Source of the DNA: an uncultured Ilumatobacter sp. | Lineage (GTDB): Bacteria > Actinomycetota > Acidimicrobiia > Acidimicrobiales > Ilumatobacteraceae | NCBI GenBank assembly: GCA_938091165.1 | Contig: CALKNK010000001.1 | Coordinates: forward strand, 1-64,000 | Direction of reading: 5' to 3' | DNA length: 64,000 nucleotides | Shown: piece after piece, positions 25,162-34,696 of the stretch | Position numbering within the stretch: the stretch's first letter is position 1 | Layout: each line of letters begins with the position of its first letter | The notes under the pieces: model-generated | The model's input: only the letters and a program-made list of their open reading frames with translations | What the model was told of the DNA's origin: nothing | Databases searched by the model: none | Position numbers and translations under genes: made by a program

Positions 25162-27667
25162 AGGAAATGGTGATGCGGTGCCTCTGGCGCTCGTCGTTGA
25201 CCGAAGCAGCCAGCACGATGTCGTACTCGCCCGGCTCGAGCCGCCAGTCGTCGGCAGCGGTGTCCCACCGTCGGAAGGCCGTCGGGTAAAACTTGAGCAC
25301 AGCATTCACGGTCTTCCCCGGCTCGACCGTCAGCTTGTCCCAACTCTTCAGTTCTAACCGGGGCCGCACGTATCCGGGCGCAACGGCCTCGACGAAGCCC
25401 TGGACGACCACAGTTGCTGCCCGGTCACCTGCGCATGTGATGGGTACCGTGGCGGTAACGCTGCGGTTTTCGACATCGAGAAGACCGTCTCCCCATGTTG
25501 CATCTCCGTAACTCAGCCCGTGGCCAAATGGGAAACGGACTGGGGTGTCGGTCGCTTCGTAGTGTCGATAGCCAATGAACAGCCCTTCTGCGTAGCGTTG
25601 CGTTCCGTTCCCATCGCCGTCATGATCGGGCCGGTGGTGGAGATAGGCCGGATGGTCGGCGAGGCGAACGGGGATGGTGATCGGCAGTCGACCACCCGGG
25701 TCTGCATCACCGAGGAGAATGTCAGTGAGCGCCTCAGCCTGTTCCTGACCGGCAAAAAAGGGCGTAAGGATCGCTGTCGCTGATACTGGTTCGCTCGGGT
25801 CCGCCCAGTCCATCGTTACGGGTGAACCAGCGTTTACGATCACGACTGTGCGAGGGTTTGCAGCGACGACGCAACGAACCAATTCATCTTGTCGACCTGG
25901 CAGATCCATCGTCGTTCGGTCGAACCCCTCGGTCTCCCACTCGTCGTTGGTTCCAACGACGACAACAGCAGCGTCGGCGGCCGCTGCGGCGGCGACGGCG
26001 CGGTCCATCAGGTCGTCGGGCTCAGGAGAACGGATACCGACGCGAAGGGCTGCAAATCCGTTGACCTCCGAGGTGGCCCACCGCACGTCAAGTTTGACCG
26101 GCGTTCCAGCGGTGCATTCCAACGTGGCCGTCGCCTCGACGCTTCCGTAGCCAAAAAATTCCTCGCTACGCGGCAACTCCATCAATGGGTCCTCTACAAG
26201 CGTGGCACCATTGGCGGTCATTGTGAATGGGCCCGTCGACACAATGCCCACGACGTGCGGACCGTCGGTGTCGGGGATGAACGAGCCACTGATCCGCGTG
26301 GAAAACCCGCGTGGGTCGACTCCGTCTGGCGTCGACCCAAAAAAGCGAATCATTGACGTCGGTGTGGACTGGACGACGACGGTTCCGCCATTCCAATCGC
26401 GCCCGTTGACGTATTCGACACGCAGACCTGGCTCACCGTTGGGCTGGCGCAGCTGACCCCTGAGAATGACCGGCGTGAGGCGATCGATGCGAACGCCTGG
26501 CTCGAAGGTGACGAGTGCGCCAGTTGGCGAATCCGGCCCAATGCGGTCGGTGAGCGCGTCGAGCAACGTGCGATGACCGAGTGGAACGAGGCTCGCAGAT
26601 CCACCGCCCATCGAGCGATCGATGTTGGCGTTCGGGCCTAGCACGGCGAGCTTTGTCAGGTTCGACGCGTCGAGTGGCAGAACCGGTGAGTTCGCGAGTG
26701 CTGCAACAGGATCGTTGCGAAGTAACACCGTGCCGGCCGTCGCAGCGCGCCGAGTGAGGGCGCGTTCGCTTGGCTCATCGGCTGATTCTTCCTCGATATT
26801 GGCGTCACGCTCGTCGGCTTTCACACGATTGGCCAGCATGAGAATGTCACGGACGAGGAGGTCCACCTGTGCCTCGTCGACATTGCCACGTTCGACTGCG
26901 TCCTCTAGCTTCTTACCGTAGACCCGAACCGGGGCCGGCATTTCGATGTTTAGCCCGGCATTTGCAGCTGAAACGGCTTCGTGGACTCCGAACCAGTCGG
27001 AGACCACGAAGCCGTCAAAACCCCACTCGGTGCGCAAGATGTCGGTCAGCAGGCCGCGGTGCTGTGCTGCGTGCTCGCCGTTCACCTTGTTGTAGGCGCT
27101 CATGACGCCCCACGCGCCTCCCTCCTTTACGGCTAATTCGAACGGACGGAGATACAACTCCCGCAGCGGCCGCTCATCGACTTGGACGTCAAGGCTCATT
27201 CGTTCGATTTCGGTGTCGTTACACACGAAGTGCTTCACCGTGACTGCGACATCGTGGGACTGGACGCCCTGAACGTAGGACGCAGCAAGTGCGCCAGACA
27301 GCTCGGGGTCTTCGCTGTAACACTCGAACGTGCGGCCGCCGATCGGCGTGCGATGCAGGTTGACGTTGGGGCCGAGAAGAACGTGGGCTCCCTTGCGGCG
27401 GGCCTCGATGCCGAGGAGTGATCCGATCTCGCCGAGAAGCTTGACGTCCCAGGTGGCACCAAGCGTGATCCCGGCCGGCACGACGACGCCTGGGGTTCCA
27501 CCGCCACCATGACCTTCGCCGCGTATGCCGTTGGGTCCATCGCTCATCTTGATCGCAGGGATACCTGCCTCAGGAAAGGCAACGGTCCTCCACGTACTTT
27601 TCCCAGTGACGATCCGGCACTTGTCTGTGAGGGAGAGTGCGGACAATGCAGCGTCAATGTCGATCAC
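25160..27667 (-). CDS. GH3 beta-glucosidase with PA14 insert
   Basis: This 835-residue glycoside hydrolase has a family 3 N-terminal TIM barrel (KMSDGPNGIRG, VKHFVCNDTE, GVMSAYNKVNG) with the nucleophile Asp224 in GFVVSDWFGVHE. The GH3 C-terminal domain follows, interrupted by a PA14-like domain (around residues 400-540: SPTGALVTFEPG to RWATSEVNGFAALRVGI). The second half holds VVVVGTNDEWETEGFDRTTMDLPG. A fibronectin-III-like domain ends the protein (GHGLSYGDATW to VNDERQRHRITIS). There is no signal peptide, so it probably splits imported oligosaccharides. Its stop abuts the alpha-glucosidase remnant. Confidence 0.95.
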   Translation of the reverse strand: MIDIDAALSALSLTDKCRIVTGKSTWRTVAFPEAGIPAIKMSDGPNGIRGEGHGGGGTPGVVVPAGITLGATWDVKLLGEIGSLLGIEARRKGAHVLLGPNVNLHRTPIGGRTFECYSEDPELSGALAASYVQGVQSHDVAVTVKHFVCNDTEIERMSLDVQVDERPLRELYLRPFELAVKEGGAWGVMSAYNKVNGEHAAQHRGLLTDILRTEWGFDGFVVSDWFGVHEAVSAANAGLNIEMPAPVRVYGKKLEDAVERGNVDEAQVDLLVRDILMLANRVKADERDANIEEESADEPSERALTRRAATAGTVLLRNDPVAALANSPVLPLDASNLTKLAVLGPNANIDRSMGGGSASLVPLGHRTLLDALTDRIGPDSPTGALVTFEPGVRIDRLTPVILRGQLRQPNGEPGLRVEYVNGRDWNGGTVVVQSTPTSMIRFFGSTPDGVDPRGFSTRISGSFIPDTDGPHVVGIVSTGPFTMTANGATLVEDPLMELPRSEEFFGYGSVEATATLECTAGTPVKLDVRWATSEVNGFAALRVGIRSPEPDDLMDRAVAAAAAADAAVVVVGTNDEWETEGFDRTTMDLPGRQDELVRCVVAANPRTVVIVNAGSPVTMDWADPSEPVSATAILTPFFAGQEQAEALTDILLGDADPGGRLPITIPVRLADHPAYLHHRPDHDGDGNGTQRYAEGLFIGYRHYEATDTPVRFPFGHGLSYGDATWGDGLLDVENRSVTATVPITCAGDRAATVVVQGFVEAVAPGYVRPRLELKSWDKLTVEPGKTVNAVLKFYPTAFRRWDTAADDWRLEPGEYDIVLAASVNDERQRHRITIS

Positions 27668-27736
27668 AGTCGTGGACGTTAGATGACCGCAGATTGCTTG
27701 GGTGGCGCTCTGTGCAATATGTGGCCTGTCAGCGGT

Positions 27737-29683
27737 TCAGATGGCGGCGCCGGCGCGCTCGCCCTCAACCACGGCGCTGTGCGCACGTCGGGGTGCGACG
27801 CAGTCGCCGACACGTTCGACGCTGACGCCTGCCGAGCGCAGGTCGTGATAGAGCCACTCGACTGGATTGGCGTGGACGGCCAGTACGATCCAGTCGGGAC
27901 GGCGCTGGACGTTTTGGTTGGTGGGGTGGTGCAGCAGTGTCAGCGTGGAGCCCTCTAGACCCATTGGCACAAGATCCGTGGTCTGCGTGATCCCTTTTTC
28001 GCCAGCACGAATCCACCAGTTCTCCATGTCAAGGGTGATGCCGAGATCTTGGCCCACGACCATGCCTGGCGTAATGACTTCAACGCTGCAGCCGCGATCG
28101 GCAAGCACTTCTGCAGTCGAGGTGGCGTGATGAAACCCAATTTCGTCGATCAGTACAACGTCGCCGAACGGCTCAGCAGTTCCTTCGAGGACTTCGCGAA
28201 CGTCGGCGACGTTGGTGGCATCGTCGGGGACCCAGTATGGATGCGCTGGTTCGGCCCCGGTCGCAATGATTACGTGATCGGGACGGCATTCTTCGACCAG
28301 GCCGGGCCAGACGCCCACGTCATATTCGAACTTGACGCCAAGCCTTCGACATTCGGCGAGTTGGTTGCGCACCATGTCGCCGAACTCGGCGCGATTGGGC
28401 ACCGAGGCGGCAATTCGAACCTGGCCGCCAGCCTGAGATTCCTTTTCGAACACGGTGACGGCGTGACCGTTGCGGCGGGACGCGATAGCTGCCTGCAATC
28501 CGCCGGGGCCAGCACCAATGACCATCACTGATTTTGGCTTAGGCGTAATCCGGATGACACCGACACCTTCCGCTTCGCGACCGGTGCGGGGGTTCTCGAT
28601 GCAACCAAGCCAACGATTTAGACCCATACGACCGACACACTCCTGGTTGCACGACAGGCAAAGCCGGGTCTCATCGGTCGCACCGGCGCGGGCTTTTACT
28701 GCGAAGTCGGCGTCGGCGATCTGGCCGCGTACGACTCCAACCAGGTCACAGTGGCCCTCGGCCAGTGCCCGCTCGGCCTGAAGCGGATCTTTGAATCTGC
28801 CGACTCCAACCACGGGAAGGTCGACCGCTTTGCGAATGGCTGATGGGATGAACATCGCGTAGCCCGGCGGGATGTGCATCGATGCTTCGATCATGAACAG
28901 ACTTGCCGTGGCCACACCGATCGACGTGTTGATGTAATCGACCTGGCCGGTCTGCTCGACGAGCTCTGCGATGCGGACGGCGTCGTCGATCGTGGTGCCG
29001 CGGTCAATAAGCTCGTCGCCGCAGATGCGAACGCCGAGCGCAAGTCGATTGCCGACCACCTTGCGGACTGCGGCGACGATTTCGATTAACAGCCGTGCCC
29101 GGTTCTCGAGCGAGCCGCCGTAGTTGTCTGTCCGTTTGTTGGTCGCAGGAGACAGAAACCCGCGGACGATGGAGCTGTGCGAGCACTGGAGTTCGATACC
29201 GTCGAAACCGCCCTCGGCGCAGTGTTCAGCTACCAGTGCATACCCGGCGATGATTTCGTCGATTTCAGCATGGGTGACAGCTTTTGGCACTTCGCGAAAG
29301 AGTGGATCGGCAACTGCGGAGGGAGCCCAGACCGGCAGCCGCGAGTACATCGACGACGCCTGTCCGCCGTTGTGGTTGATCTGAGCGAAGATAGGCGTGC
29401 GGTGCCGGTGGACGGCTTCGGTTATGGCCAGGTAGCCGGGAATGACGTCGCGGTGAAAGCCGTGGATAAGCTTTTCGTACGGCCAGTCAGTCGGATGGGT
29501 GGAGTGCTCCTCCGTGATGATTAGTCCGGTGCCGCCAGCGGCTCGGGCGGCGTAATAGGCGGCGTGCTGGGTGGTTGGGAGACCGTCTCGGGCGTAGTTT
29601 GTGAGGTGCGCCGAGAAGACGATTCGATTCCGAGTTTCGACCGGACCAAGCCGCAGCGGGGTCCACAGGTAGCGGCTGGACAT
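27737..29683 (-). CDS. Mycofactocin system FadH/OYE-family oxidoreductase
   Basis: This protein of about 648 residues combines an N-terminal FMN-binding OYE barrel (TPLRLGPVETRNRIVFSAHL, QINHNGGQASSMYSR, YGGSLENRARLLIE, VVGVGRFKDPLQAE) with a 4Fe-4S loop (CLSCNQECVGRMGLNRWLGC). A C-terminal FAD/NAD-binding half starts at VMVIGAGPGGLQAA. This is the 2,4-dienoyl-CoA reductase layout, and the segments SAHLTNYARDGLPT and FDGIELQCSHSSIVRGFLSP match the variant described as mycofactocin system FadH/OYE oxidoreductase. I use the ATG at 29683; a TTG 13 codons earlier is possible. It lies 4 kb upstream of the ETF-mft unit and points the same way. Confidence 0.88.
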   Translation of the reverse strand: MSSRYLWTPLRLGPVETRNRIVFSAHLTNYARDGLPTTQHAAYYAARAAGGTGLIITEEHSTHPTDWPYEKLIHGFHRDVIPGYLAITEAVHRHRTPIFAQINHNGGQASSMYSRLPVWAPSAVADPLFREVPKAVTHAEIDEIIAGYALVAEHCAEGGFDGIELQCSHSSIVRGFLSPATNKRTDNYGGSLENRARLLIEIVAAVRKVVGNRLALGVRICGDELIDRGTTIDDAVRIAELVEQTGQVDYINTSIGVATASLFMIEASMHIPPGYAMFIPSAIRKAVDLPVVGVGRFKDPLQAERALAEGHCDLVGVVRGQIADADFAVKARAGATDETRLCLSCNQECVGRMGLNRWLGCIENPRTGREAEGVGVIRITPKPKSVMVIGAGPGGLQAAIASRRNGHAVTVFEKESQAGGQVRIAASVPNRAEFGDMVRNQLAECRRLGVKFEYDVGVWPGLVEECRPDHVIIATGAEPAHPYWVPDDATNVADVREVLEGTAEPFGDVVLIDEIGFHHATSTAEVLADRGCSVEVITPGMVVGQDLGITLDMENWWIRAGEKGITQTTDLVPMGLEGSTLTLLHHPTNQNVQRRPDWIVLAVHANPVEWLYHDLRSAGVSVERVGDCVAPRRAHSAVVEGERAGAAI

Positions 29684-30348
29684 GCACTGTAAAGATATCT
29701 TTGCGGGCTGCTTCTGGCGCAACTGTGGTGGCGGGCTGTATTGCGCGTGTTCGTGAGCCGAATTAGGAAACAGTTAGACCGCTGCCATATCAATGGCATG
29801 TCGATTAGCAACGAGATGAATGTGGCTTGCGGCCAGATGTTGGTCACCGATCGCACAATAGAAAGGCAGCGGTTCAAAGCCAATGCGCGCTGCTGATTGG
29901 CTTCATGCCGGTGACGCTAAGGATTTAGTTGGTTTGCTGGGCCCAGGCGGCAGTAACCACGTCTGTTGACTTTGACGGACGGTTGAACCGAACTCTGGCG
30001 GCTATTGCAATGTGCGTCCGAGTAATGCCACGCAACAGCGTCGGTTGCGTTCTGCTTGTTGAGCAGCTGGGCGCATCGTTCAACTGTCCTGACTGACGGG
30101 TGTGGATTGGAATGCAGATTGCTTTCGAAGACAGTGGACCTCATCTTGAGCTTGCGTGTTCGTTGGTGGACTCGGTCTGCGCTGCCGTCCGTGCGACTTA
30201 GTGAGTAGAGAAGATGCCCGAGGCACTCTCTGTTTCGCCGATGTCGCAGTTCATGCTGATCGAAGGTGATGTTGTGATCTAACGCGTAAACGCGCTCTCT
30301 GCGCGCATATCAACCACTCGTCGCGCGATGCATCGTAGATTGGCCTTT
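29684..30348. other. Intergenic region, no recognisable gene
   Basis: These 665 bases separate the minus-strand oxidoreductase from the plus-strand SDR remnant and methyltransferase. Short open frames on both strands show no family-like sequence. It should contain divergent promoters for both flanks, but I could not pick convincing -35/-10 boxes. Given the decayed SDR next to it, the region may be old coding sequence degraded past recognition. Confidence 0.5.
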
Positions 30349-30911
30349 ATGACAGTCGTTGGGAATGTCATCGCGTGCGGCAATGTCGCAGTGATCACCG
30401 GTCGAGCGGGTGGTGCTGATTTCGCCGTCATGGAGCGGTCGATTGGGCGCAGCATGCGCGTTGTTTCCCTGCCATGAGTACACCAAAGTTGCATGCCCCC
30501 ACAGGCAGACCGGCTGAGTCGGGTACCGACGTCGCCACGCTTGCATGCGGCACCGCCCTAGAAAAATCGGTCGTCGAACTGGCTTCATACACGTTTACTG
30601 CGAACGGAATCGCCCATTTGGCGTTTAACGATGCGGGCATCGCTGGAATGGATGCTGAGCCCGATCAAGTCGACTCGCCAACGGGGGAGCTGGTGAACGA
30701 TGCCGTTGCGTCTGGCATTGCGGAGGGTATAGCCGTGGACGACGCGGCCGCCGAGGTTATCGAGGCGGTCGACGCCAACCGCTTTTGGGTCCTCGCGGAT
30801 GCCGACATGTGCGAACCCCCTGTCGAACGCATGCAGCGCGCCACAACCCAAACAAATCCACCAATGCCATCTGACGAAGCGGATACCGCATCCGCTGACG
30901 GCCGAACCTGA
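30349..30911 (+). pseudogene. Decayed short-chain dehydrogenase (frameshift plus internal deletion)
   Basis: The first frame starts at ATG 30349 and gives an N-terminal Rossmann segment NVAVITGRAGGADFAVMER, clearly derived from a VxVITGxxxGIG motif. It ends at a TGA at 30475-30477. Shifting frame there, the next frame continues with GTDVATLACG, VVELASYTFTANG and HLAFNDAGIAG (the NNAG motif). About 85 codons expected next, with the catalytic Ser, the YxxxK and the PG motifs, are missing. The C-terminal end is present: AAAEVIEAVDANRFWVLAD and PPVERMQRATTQTNPP. The product cannot be active. The reading rests on order and spacing of family motifs. Confidence 0.7.
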
Positions 30912-30932
30912 ACGACGAGACCGAGATTCACC

Positions 30933-32219
30933 ATGGGAACATCCACGTCATCGTTTGGCGTCAGCAAACGCGAATCGCACGACTCGTCGGATTTCTACAG
31001 CCGGTTTGCTCCGCCGGTAATCAGCGATGACGACACTCTCGGAGCGCACGGCAAACTCGACACAATCCACGTCGGCGACGCACGCAGTATGACGAAAGTC
31101 CCCGATGGGTCAGTTGCACTCGTGGTCACCTCACCGCCGTACTTCGCTGGCAAAGAGTACGAAACGGCCCTCGGCGAAGGGCACGTACCCGCCGACTACA
31201 TCGAGTACCTCACGATGCTCCGGGACGTGCTCGGCGAATGTGTCCGCACCCTTGAACCTGGTGGGCGGATCGCTGTCAACGTAGCGAACCTTGGCCGCAA
31301 GCCATATCGAAGTTTGGCTGCTGACGTCACCGGCATTCTTCAAGATGACCTGAGGTTGCTCTTGCGTGGTGAAGTGGTGTGGCAGAAGCAGCGTGGCGCC
31401 AGCGGCTCGTGTGCCTGGGGGTCGTACCAATCTCCGGCCAATCCGGTGCTGCGCGACACGACGGAGCGAATCATCATCGCCAGCAAGGGTCGCTTCGATC
31501 GCGTCGGAACAGGCAATCGCAATCGCAATGGCATCGATGGCGTCGCAACAGTGCCCGGCGATGAGTTCATGGAAGCCACACTCGACGTGTGGGAAATTCC
31601 AGCTGAGAGCGCAACACGAGTCGGCCATCCTGCACCGTTCCCAGTCGCTCTTGTCGAGCGCTGCCTGCATTTGTTCACTTATGAAGGTGATGTCGTGCTC
31701 GACCCATTCATGGGCTCGGGGACAACGGCTGTTGCGGCAAAGAACACGGGTCGTCACTACGTCGGCTACGACACCGACCCCAGTTACGTGAAGCAGGCTA
31801 GGGAGCGGGTGAAATCGATGGCACCGTGGGAGGTGCCTGATCGACGCACACTGAAAGACATGGCGCGGACTCTCCTGAATGAAGCTGGCTACGTCGATGT
31901 TGCTGAAGCCGCACGAGTATCTCCCGGTGTCACGGTGAGCTTCCGCGGCATTGGCCCCGACGGCGTCACTCGGGTCTTTGAACTCGGTGGCGTCAACACG
32001 CCGGCTCGACCAGGTCTCAGCAGAGTTGAAAACGTGTGGAAGTCCATTGCTAAGGCCGCGATCTGTCGAGAGGTTGCACCTGACGTCGATGTCGTGGTTC
32101 TCACCGTAGGTACGATTCGCGGTGGTCCGTTGGCCGCAGTTTCCGGAGATGAAAGACTGATTGCCGCAGTCATCGATGCGTCCCGCAAGGACGCTCTTGA
32201 GCGGATCCTTGCTCTCTGA
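30933..32219 (+). CDS. Solitary DNA methyltransferase (beta class, TSPPY) with extra C-terminal domain
   Basis: This 428-residue DNA N4-cytosine or N6-adenine methyltransferase carries catalytic motif IV (TSPPY, 66-70) before the SAM-binding motif I (DPFMGSGTTAVAA, 257-269), the beta-class order. HPAPFPVALVERCLHLFTY and GYDTDPSY are standard. Residues from about 310 to 428 form an added domain with VSFRGIGPDGVTRVFELGG, RPGLSRVENVWKSIAKAAI and VVVLTVG. This recalls C-terminal domains of similar methyltransferases that look like a decayed PD-(D/E)xK fold. No restriction endonuclease is nearby, so a role in gene regulation or replication timing is plausible. The recognition sequence is unknown. 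Confidence 0.9.
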   Translation: MGTSTSSFGVSKRESHDSSDFYSRFAPPVISDDDTLGAHGKLDTIHVGDARSMTKVPDGSVALVVTSPPYFAGKEYETALGEGHVPADYIEYLTMLRDVLGECVRTLEPGGRIAVNVANLGRKPYRSLAADVTGILQDDLRLLLRGEVVWQKQRGASGSCAWGSYQSPANPVLRDTTERIIIASKGRFDRVGTGNRNRNGIDGVATVPGDEFMEATLDVWEIPAESATRVGHPAPFPVALVERCLHLFTYEGDVVLDPFMGSGTTAVAAKNTGRHYVGYDTDPSYVKQARERVKSMAPWEVPDRRTLKDMARTLLNEAGYVDVAEAARVSPGVTVSFRGIGPDGVTRVFELGGVNTPARPGLSRVENVWKSIAKAAICREVAPDVDVVVLTVGTIRGGPLAAVSGDERLIAAVIDASRKDALERILAL

Positions 32220-32282
32220 TTGTCGTCGCTCCCTGGCCGCGACGGTCTTTGGGTCAAGGAAGGACAGGAATAGTTCGCCGAA

Positions 32283-33476
32283 GTGACGATTAGCTTCCGC
32301 GAGTCCACAACGACTGATCGCCGGGCACTGCAGGCTGTGGCGGCGCAGTTCTTTGTGAACGGTGCTGTGCTCGCTTCCTTTGTGCCAAGACTCCCAGAGA
32401 TTCGCGACAGCCTTGGCCTAAGCCTTGACGAGTTGGGCGCAATCCTTACTGCGGGCGCAGCGCTTGGATTGCTGGCGAGCTTGTGGTCGCCGCGCATTAT
32501 CGCGGCTTTCGGCACGCGCCGGGCGCTGGTTCTGTTCGTGTTAGTTCTGTTGTGCGGTCTGCAGATTGTTGGGCTTGCCGAAGTCTGGTGGATGCTTTTG
32601 TTGGGTTCGGCGGTGATGTTGGCCGCCGACGGCGTTGTCGACATCGCAATGAACCTTCAGGGATCCTGGTTGAGTACTCGACGGCACGCGCCTGTGATGA
32701 ATCGCCTGCATGGGCTCTGGAGCCTTGGCGCAGTGATCGGGGGGATCGTTGCTGCGCAGGCCGCCGCGACAGGGATTTCATTGCGGATGCACTTGATCGT
32801 TGTCAGCGCCGTGCTGCTCGTTGCTCTCATCTTTGTCGGGTCTGGACTGTTGAAGGTCGATGAAGACACGAATATCGAGTTCCATGATCTGCCGCGGCCA
32901 GGACGTAGAACGCGGCAGCGGTGGGTCACGTTGGTATTGCTCGCTGCCGCCGGTGGGTTTGCCCTCACTGTCGAACTTGTCTCGACCGATTGGGCCGCAT
33001 TCCGGTTGAGTGAGGACTTTGGTGCATCGGCAGGCTTTGCTGGCGTCGGATTCGTGGCGTTCACGATCGGTATGACGGTCGGTCGTCTCGGCGGTGACTC
33101 AGTGCTGATCCGTATCGGGAGCGATCGGCTGCTGCGCAGCGCCGTCATTTTGTCCGGTCTTGGTCTTGTAGTCGCTGCATTCGCGACGGATCAGTGGTTG
33201 GTGATTGCTGGGTACATGCTCGCCGGTGTTGGCATCTCAACTTTCTTTCCGAAGCTTTACGACGATGCGGCCAAGTTCCCAGGTCGACGCGGCGCAGCGC
33301 TCACCTGGTTACGAGCGGGATCAGGAGTGACGGCCCTAATCATCCCGGTGTCAGTCGGAGTGTTGGCAGAGTCACGGCTGTCCGTTGGTGCAGCAACCGC
33401 CATATTGACGCTGCCGTGCACGATTGGCTACCTGCTCGTGTCGCTGAGGTCGGAACGTTCCGTCTTTCGAGCGTAG
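32283..33476 (+). CDS. MFS transporter
   Basis: This 397-residue permease has twelve predicted membrane spans. The start region NGAVLASFVPRLPEIRDSLGL is the hallmark of the YbjJ/inner-membrane MFS group. The usual MFS loop after the second span reads SPRIIAAFGTRRA, and a long basic loop (RPGRRTRQRW) separates the two halves. It starts at GTG 32283. Substrates of this group are poorly known (sugars or drug-like compounds). It follows the methyltransferase by 63 bases in the same direction. Confidence 0.9.
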   Translation: MTISFRESTTTDRRALQAVAAQFFVNGAVLASFVPRLPEIRDSLGLSLDELGAILTAGAALGLLASLWSPRIIAAFGTRRALVLFVLVLLCGLQIVGLAEVWWMLLLGSAVMLAADGVVDIAMNLQGSWLSTRRHAPVMNRLHGLWSLGAVIGGIVAAQAAATGISLRMHLIVVSAVLLVALIFVGSGLLKVDEDTNIEFHDLPRPGRRTRQRWVTLVLLAAAGGFALTVELVSTDWAAFRLSEDFGASAGFAGVGFVAFTIGMTVGRLGGDSVLIRIGSDRLLRSAVILSGLGLVVAAFATDQWLVIAGYMLAGVGISTFFPKLYDDAAKFPGRRGAALTWLRAGSGVTALIIPVSVGVLAESRLSVGAATAILTLPCTIGYLLVSLRSERSVFRA

Positions 33477-33584
33477 GCGGGGACCCTTTGCGCGCATACA
33501 GCGCGACTCCCACAGCTTTGGTTCGCTGAGGGCTAGCCCGCATCACGCGATGCGTTGGGCCTGAGGATCGGTACTGTCTGGCGA

Positions 33585-34547
33585 ATGGCACGGGGACCGC
33601 GCGAACTGGCGCGTCGCATCAAGCAGGCTGGCGACGGCGTTGGTCGATTGATCAGTGAGTCTGAGCGACGGCTTGGCGAGCGTGGCATCGACTTGGGACC
33701 CAGTCGGCAAAAAGCGCGCCGAAGTGTCGACGACGTCCGAGCTGAACTTGATGCGCTGGTTGGACTCGACTCCGTTAAGGAGCAGGTGTCGACACTGATC
33801 GCGTCACTAAGCATTCAGCAGCAGCGTCGCAAACATGGTCTGGCCGAAGTGGCAGCGAACCAACACCTCGTATTCTTCGGCAATCCCGGTACAGGAAAGA
33901 CGACCGTTGCCCGCCTCGTTGCAGAGATCTATGGCGCACTCGGCTATCTCGAAAAGGGTCATCTGGTTGAGGTCGATCGGGCCCAATTGGTCGGACAATA
34001 CGTTGGGCATACAGCGTTTAAGACCAATCGAGCCATCAAGCGCGCGCTTGACGGCGTCTTGTTTATTGACGAGGCGTACGCTCTCTCTTCAGCGGGACCG
34101 AAAAGCCTCGATTTCGGTTCAGAGGCAATCGAGACATTGATCAAGCGGATGGAAGACCATCGCGGTCGGCTCGTGGTGATCGTCGCTGGATACCCGGAAC
34201 TGATGAGCCAGTTTCTCAGCTCCAACCCGGGACTGCGCTCACGTTTCTCACGCGAGATTGCGTTCGATGACTACACAGATATTGAACTTGTGGCAATTAT
34301 GGAAAAGATAGCCACCGACGCCGAGTACCTCATTACGCCCGCAGCGCATGATGCATTGCTTGACATTTTTAGAGCAGCCCGCCGCCAAAGCGGATTCGGT
34401 AACGCGCGGTACGCGCGAAACCTGTTCGAGCAAGCTGTCAATCGTCAGGCACTTCGCCTTGACGGGGCAGGGCTGATCGATATCAATCGAGATGAGCTTC
34501 TCACACTTTCTCGCACTGACATCGAAGAGGCTGCTCGCCTGGTTTAG
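33585..34547 (+). CDS. CbxX/CfqX-type AAA+ ATPase
   Basis: This protein of about 320 residues is a single AAA+ module with the Walker A FFGNPGTGKTTVARL, the CbbX-type pore/sensor segment LVGQYVGHTAFKTNRAIKRA, Walker B GVLFIDEAYALSS, and sensor arginines in LRSRFSREIAF and YARNLFEQAVNRQA. CbbX remodels red-type RuBisCO, and related modules form the ATPase part of EccA in type VII secretion. Neither RuBisCO nor ESX genes are seen here, so its client is unknown. The basic N-terminal 50 residues could bind a partner. ATG 33585 is preferred over a TTG ten codons earlier. Confidence 0.9.
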   Translation: MARGPRELARRIKQAGDGVGRLISESERRLGERGIDLGPSRQKARRSVDDVRAELDALVGLDSVKEQVSTLIASLSIQQQRRKHGLAEVAANQHLVFFGNPGTGKTTVARLVAEIYGALGYLEKGHLVEVDRAQLVGQYVGHTAFKTNRAIKRALDGVLFIDEAYALSSAGPKSLDFGSEAIETLIKRMEDHRGRLVVIVAGYPELMSQFLSSNPGLRSRFSREIAFDDYTDIELVAIMEKIATDAEYLITPAAHDALLDIFRAARRQSGFGNARYARNLFEQAVNRQALRLDGAGLIDINRDELLTLSRTDIEEAARLV

Positions 34548-34696
34548 TTCCGGCGTAACGCTCAAGAGCTACTCACCGTCAACGCAAGATTCCGCTGCCT
34601 TGCTGTCCGGTGGCAGACGTAGCAGCATTGGAACACTGTTCAAAAAAGATGCTGGGAGGCTGGTCAGCTGTTGATTTTGGCCTCTATGGTCAGGAT

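Noticed and set aside
30933..32219. Restriction-modification system
   Set aside because: Only the methyltransferase is present; the neighbours are a decayed SDR and an MFS permease, and no endonuclease or specificity subunit is visible.
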